Shown here piece after piece: positions 27,118-34,939 of a DNA stretch of 64,000 nt (the stretch's first letter is position 1; every line of letters begins with the position of its first letter). The stretch spans positions 62,001 to 126,000 of the forward strand of contig DXIP01000018.1 in NCBI GenBank assembly GCA_019112825.1. Direction: 5' to 3'. A model generated the notes under the pieces. It did not search any database. It was not told the origin of the DNA and saw only the letters and a list, made by a program, of their open reading frames with translations. Position numbers and translations under genes: made by a program. Source of the stretch: Alistipes excrementigallinarum. GTDB taxonomy: Bacteria > Bacteroidota > Bacteroidia > Bacteroidales > Rikenellaceae.

Positions 27118-29607
27118 ATGAAAAAACTGCTTCTGATGCTGGCGCTGCTTCCGCTCGCCGCCCTCGCGCAGCCGCGCACCGAACGGCTGCTCGAACAGGG
27201 CTGGCTCTTCACGCGCGAAGATGCGCCCGAATTTGCCCGCAACGACTTCGACGACTCCTCGTGGCAGGCGGTCACCGTACCCCACGACTGGGCCATCTAC
27301 GGCCCCTTCAGCGTCGGCAACGACCTCCAGCTCACGGCCATCGCCCAGGACGGCCAGACTCAGGCGATGGAGCATGCCGGCCGCACGGGCGGCCTGCCCT
27401 TCGTCGGCACGGGGTGGTACCGGCTCCGCTTCACGACGCCCGAACTGCGCGAAGGGGGCCGCTGCACGCTGCTCTTCGACGGCGCGATGAGCCACGCCCG
27501 GGTCTACGTCAACGGCCACGAGGCCATCTACTGGCCCAACGGTTACAACGCCTTCCACGTCGACATCACCCCCTACCTCCGTCCCGACGGGGAGAACCTG
27601 CTGGCCGTGCGGCTCGAGAATCTGCCCGAGTCGTCGCGCTGGTACCCCGGCGCCGGACTGCTGCGCAACGTACATCTGCTCACCACGGGCGAGGCCTACA
27701 TCCCGGTCTGGGGAACGCAAATCACCACGCCCGTCATCGCCGGCGACCACGCCCGCGTACGGCAGCGGACCGAGGTGGTGCTGCCCGAGGGGCGGACGCT
27801 GGCCGACTATACGCTCGCAACGGAGCTGCGCAACGCCGCGGGAGAGGTCGTCGCCTCGGCGCGCACCGACGGCACGCGCTACGACAACCACGCCGTCGAG
27901 CAGGAGTTCATCGTCGAGCACCCCGCGCTGTGGAGCCCCGAAACGCCGGCACTCTACACCTCCGTCACACGGCTCTACGAGGGTGACCGCCTCTGCGACG
28001 AGTATACGACGCGCTTCGGCATCCGCACCGTCGAAGCGGTACCGGGCCGGGGCTTCCTGCTCAACGGCCAACCGGTGAAGTTCCGCGGCGTCTGCAACCA
28101 CCACGACCTCGGCCCGCTGGGCGGCATTGCCAACGAGGCGGGCATCCGGCGTCAGGTCCGGCTGCTCAAGGAGATGGGCTGCAACGCCATCCGCACCTCG
28201 CACAACATGCCCGCCCCGGAGCTGGTGGCCGCCTGCGACGAGATGGGAATGATGGTGATGGCCGAATCGTTCGACGAATGGAAGGCCCCGAAGGTCGAGA
28301 ACGGCTACCACCTCCACTTCGACGAGTGGGTCGAACGCGACCTGGTCAATCTGGTACGCCACTTCCGCAACTCCCCCAGCGTGGTGATGTGGTGCATCGG
28401 CAACGAGGTGCCCGACCAGTGGGACGGCGACCGGGGTCCGAAGCTCACGCTCCGGCTCCAGAGCATCTGCCACCGCGAGGACCCGACACGCCCCGTGACG
28501 CAGGGCATGGATGCCCCCGATGCGGTGGTGAACAACAACATGGCCGCCGTGATGGACATCCCCGGCTTCAACTACCGCCCGCACAAGTATCCCGAGAACT
28601 ACGCCAAGCTGCCGCAGCGGATGATTCTGGGCAGCGAGACCGCCTCGACGCTCAGTTCGCGCGGCGTCTACAAGTTCCCCGTCGTGCGGCGTTCGATGCA
28701 CCGCTACGACGACCATCAGGCCTCGTCGTACGATGTGGAGCACTGCGGCTGGTCGAACCTTCCGGAGGATGACTTCATCCAGCACGACGACCTGCCCTAC
28801 TGCATGGGCGAATTCGTCTGGACGGGCTTCGACTATCTGGGCGAGCCGACCCCCTACTACTCCGACTGGCCGAGCCACTCGTCGCTTTTCGGCATCATCG
28901 ACCTGGCGGGTCTGCCGAAGGACCGCTACTGGCTCTACCGCAGCCACTGGAATCCCGAGGTAGAGACGCTCCACATCCTGCCCCACTGGACCTGGCCCGG
29001 ACGCGAGGGGGAGACGACCCCCGTCTTCGTCTACACGAACTACCCCTCGGCCGAGCTCTTCATCAACGGCAAGAGCCAGGGACGCCGCAGCAAGGATTTC
29101 TCCGTAAAGGTCGACAACAGCGGCGACTCGCTCTCGCTCAACAGCTTCGCCCGTCAGCGCCGCTACCGGCTCATGTGGATGGATACGCGCTACGAGCCCG
29201 GCACGCTGCGTGTGGTGGCCTACGACGCCGAAGGGCGTCCCGTGGCCGAGCGCGAGCTCCGCACGGCGGGCAAGCCCAGCCGGATTGTGCTGACGCCCGA
29301 CCGCGAACGGATGGCGACCGACGGCAAGGACCTCATCTTCGTGACGGTGAGCGTCGTCGACCGCAACGGGAACCCCTGCCCGACGGCCGACAACGAAATC
29401 CGGTTCCGCGTGACGGGCAACGGCCGCTACCGCGCCGGAGCCAACGGCGACCCCACATCGCTCGAATCGTTCCAGGAGCCGCACATGAAGCTCTTCTCGG
29501 GCATGATGACCGCCATCATCGTCTCGGACGGCACGCCGGGCGAAATCACGGTGGAGGCCACCTCGCCGGGACTCAAACGGGCGCGGCTGACCCTCCGCGG
29601 CGAGTAG
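27118..29607 (+). CDS. GH2 family glycosidase, probable beta-galactosidase
   Basis: An 829-residue exported glycoside hydrolase of family 2. It has signal peptide MKKLLLMLALLPLAALAQ, then a sugar-binding jelly-roll (about 25-190, with WYRLRF and VYVNGHEAIYWPNGY). An immunoglobulin-like domain follows (about 195-310). The TIM barrel holds FRGVCNHHDLGPLG, the acid/base Glu430 in GNEVPDQW and a likely nucleophile Glu507 in LGSETAST. Two C-terminal beta domains (about 600-829) resemble those in Bacteroidales beta-galactosidases. The signal peptide indicates a periplasmic or surface enzyme acting on plant or host glycans. No SusC/SusD pair is adjacent, so it is not in an obvious utilisation locus; activity could also be beta-glucuronidase or beta-mannosidase. 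Confidence 0.9.
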   Translation: MKKLLLMLALLPLAALAQPRTERLLEQGWLFTREDAPEFARNDFDDSSWQAVTVPHDWAIYGPFSVGNDLQLTAIAQDGQTQAMEHAGRTGGLPFVGTGWYRLRFTTPELREGGRCTLLFDGAMSHARVYVNGHEAIYWPNGYNAFHVDITPYLRPDGENLLAVRLENLPESSRWYPGAGLLRNVHLLTTGEAYIPVWGTQITTPVIAGDHARVRQRTEVVLPEGRTLADYTLATELRNAAGEVVASARTDGTRYDNHAVEQEFIVEHPALWSPETPALYTSVTRLYEGDRLCDEYTTRFGIRTVEAVPGRGFLLNGQPVKFRGVCNHHDLGPLGGIANEAGIRRQVRLLKEMGCNAIRTSHNMPAPELVAACDEMGMMVMAESFDEWKAPKVENGYHLHFDEWVERDLVNLVRHFRNSPSVVMWCIGNEVPDQWDGDRGPKLTLRLQSICHREDPTRPVTQGMDAPDAVVNNNMAAVMDIPGFNYRPHKYPENYAKLPQRMILGSETASTLSSRGVYKFPVVRRSMHRYDDHQASSYDVEHCGWSNLPEDDFIQHDDLPYCMGEFVWTGFDYLGEPTPYYSDWPSHSSLFGIIDLAGLPKDRYWLYRSHWNPEVETLHILPHWTWPGREGETTPVFVYTNYPSAELFINGKSQGRRSKDFSVKVDNSGDSLSLNSFARQRRYRLMWMDTRYEPGTLRVVAYDAEGRPVAERELRTAGKPSRIVLTPDRERMATDGKDLIFVTVSVVDRNGNPCPTADNEIRFRVTGNGRYRAGANGDPTSLESFQEPHMKLFSGMMTAIIVSDGTPGEITVEATSPGLKRARLTLRGE

Positions 29608-29638
29608 CGGACGCACGCCCAACGAAAGGAAACGCAAT

Positions 29639-29673
29639 ACGGGCCGGAATCCATCATGGGGGTTCCGGCCCGT
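29639..29673. terminator. Hairpin between the GH2 gene and the convergent membrane/kinase gene
   Basis: ACGGGCCGGAA pairs perfectly with TTCCGGCCCGT across a 13-base loop. A short T run (GTTTTC) follows on the plus strand. Confidence 0.75.
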
Positions 29674-29718
29674 ACCGTTTTCGGCGCTTCGGTCACACAG
29701 CCGTTACTTCTCGCCGCT

Positions 29719-31035
29719 CTACTTCGTGCCGCTCGGCTTCGCGCTGCCGCACCGCTCGCGGTACATCGTCCGAATGAGGGCGGCAGCGGCCTCAAGCGAA
29801 ACATGCCCCGTATTGACCATCAGGTCGTAGTGGTGCGGGTCGGACCACCGCTGCCCGGTATAGAACTCATAGTGGTTGCTGCGGTTGCGGTTGACGCGCT
29901 CGATTTCGGCCTCGGCCTCCGATTCGGGAAGGTCATACTCCTCGACGCAGCGGGCCACGGCATCCGCCCGGTCGCAGCAGCAGAAGATGCGGAGCACCCG
30001 CGGCGAGGAGCGCAGCACGAAGTCGGCGCAGCGGCCGACGATGATGCAGGGCCCCTTGGCGGCCAGCTCCTGCACAATCTTGCTCTCGGCAACGAAGAGC
30101 ACGTCGTCGGTAGAGAGGCCGCGTCCGGCCCGTGTGCCCGACGAGAGGATGCACTTGAGCCAGAAGGAGGGGATTGACTGCTCGTTCTCGACGATGTAGC
30201 GCTCGTCAACGCCGCTCTTCTGCGCCGCCAGACGGATGAACTGACGGTCGTAGAGCGGCAGGTGCAGCTCACGCGCAAGCAGCTCGCCCAGGCGGTGGCC
30301 GCCGCTGCCGAATTCGCGGGCAATCGTTATCACGGCATGGTCGGCATCCGGAGCTGCGGCCGTTCCTTGGCCCGCCGCACCATCGAGCCCCGTCCAATGG
30401 TCGAGCCGCCGGAAGCAGGGGGTCAAAAAGTGGACGATGGGCCCCACGGCGAGCGCCGCCACGACCGTACCCTCGCGCACACCGCGGATATCGGACATGA
30501 AGAGGTAGGAGAGCAGGCAGGCCAGCAGCACCAGCGTCAGGTCGAAGGCCAGCTTCGTATAGCCGAAGTCGAAGTGGTGGCGGCGGCAGATGACCTGGAC
30601 CAGATATTCGCCGGCCGTCATCGCCACGTTGACCCGCACCTCGAGCGCGATGCCCGCCGCCAGAATGAAGCACCCGACGATGAGCCACAGCAGCTTGGCC
30701 GCATAGGCCACAGGCTCGAGCCAGAAGAGCATCAACATGGCGCAGTCGATGAAGAGTCCGAAGCTGAGCGAGATGGGAATCTGCAACAGGTAGGAGGTGC
30801 GTTCGCGGCGCAAATCCTCGCGCGTCATGAAGAGGAGGTCCAGCAGCACGAAGGTGAGGTTGAGCAGGATGGTCCACTGCCCCATCGTGAGCGGCGTGAA
30901 CATGCTCAGCACGTAGTTCACGCTCGTGATGGGTGAGGTGCCCAGCAACGCCTTGGTGATGAAGGCCACGCCCAGCGCATTGATGAAGAGCGACAGGACG
31001 AAGAGGGCATAGCGCCTGAAAAGATATCGGTCCAT
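29719..31035 (-). CDS. YitT/YczE-like membrane domain fused to a cytidylate-kinase-like domain
   Basis: A 438-residue fusion. Residues 1-205 form about five membrane helices of the YczE/YitT type (FVLSLFINALGVAFITKALL, SPITSVNYVLSMFT). Residues about 235-425 match the cytidylate-kinase-like family: ITIAREFGSGGHRLGELLA contains a P-loop-like Gly/Ser segment, followed by LPLYDRQFI and CIIVGRCADFVL. NMP kinases phosphorylate CMP or similar; the partner membrane domain has no settled function. I start at the ATG at 31035 because it gives a normal membrane N-terminus. It is divergent from an AraC regulator. The fusion is intact, with no frameshift. Confidence 0.85.
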   Translation of the reverse strand: MDRYLFRRYALFVLSLFINALGVAFITKALLGTSPITSVNYVLSMFTPLTMGQWTILLNLTFVLLDLLFMTREDLRRERTSYLLQIPISLSFGLFIDCAMLMLFWLEPVAYAAKLLWLIVGCFILAAGIALEVRVNVAMTAGEYLVQVICRRHHFDFGYTKLAFDLTLVLLACLLSYLFMSDIRGVREGTVVAALAVGPIVHFLTPCFRRLDHWTGLDGAAGQGTAAAPDADHAVITIAREFGSGGHRLGELLARELHLPLYDRQFIRLAAQKSGVDERYIVENEQSIPSFWLKCILSSGTRAGRGLSTDDVLFVAESKIVQELAAKGPCIIVGRCADFVLRSSPRVLRIFCCCDRADAVARCVEEYDLPESEAEAEIERVNRNRSNHYEFYTGQRWSDPHHYDLMVNTGHVSLEAAAALIRTMYRERCGSAKPSGTK

Positions 31036-31095
31036 GGGTATTCCCGTTTGAATGTTCAGGCGACAAAGTTCGCACAGTTTTCGGTCTTTCCGACA

Positions 31096-31103
31096 CAAAT
31101 ATC
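31096..31103 (-). promoter_or_regulatory. Possible -7 element for the membrane/kinase fusion gene
   Basis: GATATTTG on the minus strand, one mismatch to TAnnTTTG, about 60 bases upstream of the ATG. It lies just outside the divergent araC-type promoter. Confidence 0.5.
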
Positions 31104-31111
31104 GAACTCAG

Positions 31112-31143
31112 TTTGGTAAAAAACGAAACAAAACGTACCTTTA
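31112..31143 (+). promoter_or_regulatory. Promoter of the AraC-type regulator
   Basis: TTTG at 31112-31115, a 20-base spacer and TACCTTTA at 31136-31143 (one mismatch in the -7 box). The start codon is 24 bases further on. Confidence 0.7.
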
Positions 31144-31167
31144 CGGAACAAATCTCCGTCCATCCGC

Positions 31168-32187
31168 ATGCAAATTCCGCTTCCCGACTTTCTGCACCCC
31201 GTAACCGCCGGCGCGCCGGTCTACTGCGGCACGGCCTCCGGCGGAGGCACACCGGGCCGGAGCCTGGTGCTGGAGCGGGGGTTTCACTTCGTACTCTGCA
31301 CCGGAGGCAGCGCACTGGTCGTCGAAGGGGCCGACACGGCCGCCCGAAAAGTTGCAGAGCTACCCCACGCAGCCGAAAGCCGGGACACCGACGAACCAAA
31401 CATGCCGACACCCGGGAACACCGACAAGGGCCACAGAAACGAGATGGGCGACAAGGGAGGCGCCGCCGGGTCGAAGCCCCGCAAAGGGGAACGGAGGCTG
31501 CAGCAGGGCGACCTGCTGCTGCTCTCGCCCAGCCGCACGGCAACGTTGCGGCTCGACGGAGCGCACGACACGCTGGAGTGCATCTGCATCGACCCCGACT
31601 ACTTCGACACGCTGCCCGACGGACAGCCCCTCTACAACCAGCTTTCGGGGTATCTGGGCGACGACCGGCTGCCGGTCGTTCGGCTCGACGGGACACAATA
31701 CGGGGCACTGCGGCTCACCGCATCGCTCTTTCCGGCCCATCCGGCCGGGAGCGGGCTCTACGACGAAGCCATCCTCCGCCACCTCTGCAGCCTCTTCCTG
31801 CTCCAGACGGCCGGGCTGCTCTATCGCCACCGGGCCAACGCCCCGGCATTCGTCAAGCGGCCCAACGAAATTTTCCGCAGCTTCAAGCGTCTGGCCGTCA
31901 AGAACTACCGCACGGCCCACGACATCGCCTTCTACGCCGGACGGCTCCGCATCTCGTCCACCTACCTCTCGCGGATTGTGAAGCAGGTGACGGGCCACAC
32001 GGTCAAGGCCCATCTGGCGGAACTGCTCTGCGCCGACGCCCGGCGGCTGCTGAGCTGCTCGGACCTGGACATCAAGGAGATTGCCGATACGCTCGGCTTC
32101 TCCGACCAGTCGGCCTTCGGAAAGTTCTTCGCCCGGCAGACCGGCTGCTCGCCGCTCCGCTTCCGCCGCGAACGGGCAACGCGCTGA
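31168..32187 (+). CDS. AraC family transcriptional regulator
   Basis: A 339-residue AraC/XylS regulator. The C-terminal DNA-binding domain (about 240-339) has two helix-turn-helix units: HDIAFYAGRLRISSTYLSRI with VKQVTGHTVKAHL, and IKEIADTLGFSDQSAFGKFF with the typical CSPLRFR end. The N-terminal sensor domain is cupin-like but is interrupted at about residues 57-110 by a hydrophilic, low-complexity stretch (AESRDTDEPNMPTPGNTDKG). That stretch is not usual in the family and may be a species-specific loop. Divergent from the membrane/kinase fusion, which is its most likely local target (inference). Confidence 0.9.
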   Translation: MQIPLPDFLHPVTAGAPVYCGTASGGGTPGRSLVLERGFHFVLCTGGSALVVEGADTAARKVAELPHAAESRDTDEPNMPTPGNTDKGHRNEMGDKGGAAGSKPRKGERRLQQGDLLLLSPSRTATLRLDGAHDTLECICIDPDYFDTLPDGQPLYNQLSGYLGDDRLPVVRLDGTQYGALRLTASLFPAHPAGSGLYDEAILRHLCSLFLLQTAGLLYRHRANAPAFVKRPNEIFRSFKRLAVKNYRTAHDIAFYAGRLRISSTYLSRIVKQVTGHTVKAHLAELLCADARRLLSCSDLDIKEIADTLGFSDQSAFGKFFARQTGCSPLRFRRERATR

Positions 32188-32336
32188 GCCCCTTTTCCAT
32201 ACCGGTCGGGCCTCCAGCGGCACTCAGCTCCGGCCCCCTCCCGCACCTTTTTACTCCTCCACGTCGTCTCTCGGCTCCCCTACCCTGTATCCCGTTCCGT
32301 CTCGTCATCACGCGGCTCACCTCTCCTCCGAAAACG

Positions 32337-32376
32337 AAGCGAGCCCGCACGACACTCGGGTCGTGCAGGCTCGCTT
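32337..32376 (-). terminator. Terminator of ssb
   Basis: AAGCGAGCC with GCACGAC pairs with GTCGTGC and GGCTCGCTT (one small asymmetry) around a six-base loop. A TTCGTTTTC tail follows on the minus strand. It lies just past the ssb stop. Confidence 0.75.
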
Positions 32377-32400
32377 GCAGCAGGGTCCGCTGCGGCGGCC

Positions 32401-32913
32401 TCAGAAGGGAAGGTCGTCGGGGTCCTCCTCGGGCATGACGGGCGCCTGAGCGGGCTGAGACTGCGGCTGAGGCTGAGCGGCTGCCGGCCGGGGCTGCGCA
32501 CTCTGCGCCGGCTGGCCGTAGGCGCCGTTCTGTGCCTGGGAGCCTCCGTACCCCGAAGCCCCTTCGGACGAGGCGGGGTTGTCGCTGCGACGTCCCAGCA
32601 GGTTCATCGTATCGGCCAGAATCTCGGTCGTATAGCGCTTGTTGCCATCCTTGTCCATCCACTCGCGCGTACGCAGACGCCCCTCGATGTAGAGCTGCGT
32701 CCCCTTGCGCACGTAGCGGTCCACCACGTCGGCCAAACCGCGCCACAGCGTAATGGTGTGCCACTCGGTGTGCTCCTTCGTTTCGTTGGTCTGCCGGTCG
32801 AACAGACGCTCGGTCGTCGCCAGACGCACGCGAGCCACCTTCGTGCCGTTCTCGAGGCTCCGCACTTCGGGGTCAATGCCCACGTTGCCAATCAGAATTA
32901 CCTTGTTTACCAT
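32401..32913 (-). CDS. ssb: Single-stranded DNA-binding protein
   Basis: A 170-residue SSB. The N-terminal OB fold covers about 1-105 (MVNKVILIGNVGIDPEVRSL, TEWHTITLWRGLADVVDRYV, YIEGRLRTREWMDKDG). A Gln/Pro/Ala-rich flexible linker follows, and the conserved acidic tip DDLPF recruits replication and repair partners. It starts 37 bases after the punA stop on the same strand, suggesting a lpxK - punA - ssb transcript ending at the hairpin below 32376. An upstream promoter of its own is not visible. Confidence 0.96.
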   Translation of the reverse strand: MVNKVILIGNVGIDPEVRSLENGTKVARVRLATTERLFDRQTNETKEHTEWHTITLWRGLADVVDRYVRKGTQLYIEGRLRTREWMDKDGNKRYTTEILADTMNLLGRRSDNPASSEGASGYGGSQAQNGAYGQPAQSAQPRPAAAQPQPQSQPAQAPVMPEEDPDDLPF

Positions 32914-32950
32914 ATGTGAATCCTTATGTGTTCCATACCTCGTCCGATGC

Positions 32951-33757
32951 TCAGAGCGAGCGAATCATCCGCTTGAAGAGCACGGCCATGCGCGTTCCGG
33001 CCAGCCGGCCCTGACGCTGTACATCCTCGTGGTCGCCCACCTCGTCCGACAGGCCGCAGTTGGTGATGACCGAGATGCCGAAGACCGGAACCGACATGTG
33101 GCGCGCCACAATCACCTCCGGAACGGTCGACATGCCCGCGGCATCGCCGCCGATGGCCTTGAAGTAGCGGTATTCGGCCTGCGTCTCGAAGGTCGGACCC
33201 GTGCCGCCCACGTAGACGCCGTACTGCAGCTTGATGTGCTCCTCCTGGGCGATGGCCGTCGCGCGGGCAATCAGCTCGCGGTCGTAGCAGTTGTGCATGT
33301 CGGGGAAGCGGGGGCCCAGTTCGGCCATGTTGGGGCCGATGAGCGGGTTGGGCATCAGGTTGATGTGGTCGGTGATGACCATCAGGTCGCCCACGCGGAA
33401 CGAGGTGTTGATGCCTCCCGAAGCGTTCGAGACAAAGAGGTAGCGAATGCCCAGCAGCTTCATCACCCGCACGGGGAAGGTCACCTGCTGCATGCCGTAG
33501 CCCTCGTAGTAGTGGAAGCGGCCCTGCATGGCCACCACGCGATGACCCTCGACCAGGCCGAAAATAAGCCGTCCCTTGTGGCCCTCGACCGTCGAGACGG
33601 GGAAATTGGGAATGTCGTGGTAGTCGATGGTGTATTTCGTCTCAATCTGGTCGGCGAAATCGCCCAGACCGGTTCCGAGAATGATGCCCACTTCGGGGCG
33701 GAACGACTCGGTCGCCTGCTCCAGGAAGGCTGCCGTCTTTTTAATTTCCTCTAACAT
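32951..33757 (-). CDS. punA: Purine nucleoside phosphorylase
   Basis: A 268-residue trimeric-type PNP cleaving inosine or guanosine with phosphate in purine salvage. Motifs are GIILGTGLGDFAD (phosphate-binding), MQGRFHYYEGYGMQQVTFPV, the purine-site Glu in GVYVGGTGPTFETQAEYRYF, GGDAAGMSTVPEVIVARH and ITNCGLSDEV with the base-binding Asn region. Its start overlaps the 3' end of lpxK by 17 bases, so the two are translationally linked although functionally unrelated; ssb follows on the same strand. Confidence 0.94.
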   Translation of the reverse strand: MLEEIKKTAAFLEQATESFRPEVGIILGTGLGDFADQIETKYTIDYHDIPNFPVSTVEGHKGRLIFGLVEGHRVVAMQGRFHYYEGYGMQQVTFPVRVMKLLGIRYLFVSNASGGINTSFRVGDLMVITDHINLMPNPLIGPNMAELGPRFPDMHNCYDRELIARATAIAQEEHIKLQYGVYVGGTGPTFETQAEYRYFKAIGGDAAGMSTVPEVIVARHMSVPVFGISVITNCGLSDEVGDHEDVQRQGRLAGTRMAVLFKRMIRSL

Positions 33758-34784
33758 CTTCTTCGAGTTTTTGCAGAAAATCCGTTGCCGAATCCTCTAT
33801 GAATGAAATATTTATGGGCATATAATACAATCGCCGGCGCACCTCCTCCGGAATCTTCGAGCTGCCCACCATCTTGACCGCATCCTTCTCCGTGGTGACA
33901 ATCGACGCCTCGGGGCACTGCCCCACCATGCGGGCCAGCATCGACATGTCGCGCACCTTATATACATGGTGGTCGTCGAGCGACACCTCCTCGACCACGT
34001 CGTAGTACTCGCGCAGCGAGGCGACGAAGGGCTTCGGATTGCCAATCCCCGACAGTGCAATGACCTTGCCGCCCGGAGCGGGCGACGGCGCGAGCGCCTC
34101 GCCGGGGAAGAGCGGCTGGGGCATGAAACTCTCGAAACGGGTGAAGTAGACCTTCTGGTAGGCCACCTGGATGAGCACCTTGCGCAGGATGCGCCGGTCG
34201 ATGGGGGCCATCTTCTCGGGACACTTCGTCACGATGAAGTAGTGGGCGCGGTGCAGCGCCTCCGGCAGGTCGCGCAGCGTACCGGCCGGCAGCATCCGGT
34301 CGTGCTGGATGGGACGCGTGGCGTCGACCATCACGATGTTGATTTTCGGCTCGACGTAGCGGTGCTGGAAGCCGTCGTCCATGACGATGAGATCTATCTC
34401 GGGATGCGCCGTCTGGATGCGCCGGATGGCGTCGGCCCGCTTCTCGCAGACCACCACCAGCGTCTCGGGGAACTTGCGCTTGATTTGCAGCGGTTCGTCG
34501 CCCACATCGCGGTAGTGTGACATAGGCTCCACCTCGAGGTAGCCCTTCGTCCGGCGGCCATATCCGCGCGAGAGCAGCGCCACGCGGTGCATCTGCGACA
34601 TGTAGCCGATAATCATCTCGGCCATTGGGGTTTTGCCCGTACCGCCGACCGTGATGTTGCCGATGCAGATAATCGGGATGTCGAACTTCTCGCTCTTGAG
34701 CACACCCCAGTCGAACAGGCGGTGACGCAACGTCACGGCCATGCCGTAGAGCCACGAGGCGGGGGCGAGCAACTGTTTGAGCAT
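33741..34784 (-). CDS. lpxK: Tetraacyldisaccharide 4'-kinase
   Basis: LpxK phosphorylates the 4' position of the lipid A precursor at the inner membrane. The 347-residue protein has the N-terminal membrane-associated segment (MLKQLLAPASWLYGMAVTLR), Walker A IGNITVGGTGKTP, the SRGYGRRTKGYLEV loop and DDGFQHRYVEPKINIVMVDA. I start at the ATG at 34784, which matches the family N-terminus. A TTG at 34817 would add 11 residues, but it coincides with the predicted transcription start. First gene of a lpxK - punA - ssb unit, divergent from the M23 peptidase gene. Confidence 0.94.
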   Translation of the reverse strand: MLKQLLAPASWLYGMAVTLRHRLFDWGVLKSEKFDIPIICIGNITVGGTGKTPMAEMIIGYMSQMHRVALLSRGYGRRTKGYLEVEPMSHYRDVGDEPLQIKRKFPETLVVVCEKRADAIRRIQTAHPEIDLIVMDDGFQHRYVEPKINIVMVDATRPIQHDRMLPAGTLRDLPEALHRAHYFIVTKCPEKMAPIDRRILRKVLIQVAYQKVYFTRFESFMPQPLFPGEALAPSPAPGGKVIALSGIGNPKPFVASLREYYDVVEEVSLDDHHVYKVRDMSMLARMVGQCPEASIVTTEKDAVKMVGSSKIPEEVRRRLYYMPINISFIEDSATDFLQKLEEDVRGN

Positions 34785-34821
34785 CCGGACAATTCGTTTA
34801 GATACACGGTCTTCCAAGTTT

Positions 34822-34829
34822 CAAAGGTA
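34822..34829 (-). promoter_or_regulatory. -7 element for lpxK
   Basis: TACCTTTG on the minus strand, a full match, 37 bases upstream of the chosen lpxK ATG. Confidence 0.75.
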
Positions 34830-34922
34830 GGAATAAATCCCCGGACCGCAAAACAAATCCCGACAAAACTCGCCGCCTGCGAGAATCGGGCAATAAAATG
34901 CGGCGCGAATCCGTTTTTTCAC

Positions 34923-34930
34923 TATCTTTG
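34923..34930 (+). promoter_or_regulatory. -7 element for the M23 peptidase operon
   Basis: TATCTTTG, a full match, nine bases before the ATG at 34940, so the mRNA leader would be only a few bases. Confidence 0.8.
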
Positions 34931-34939
34931 CTCACATCT

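Noticed and set aside
26986..29637. An 883-codon open frame antisense to the GH2 gene, and similar ones opposite typA, dipeptidyl peptidase III and trpS-clc
   Set aside because: All coincide with conserved sense genes and have promoter-less, composition-driven protein sequence.
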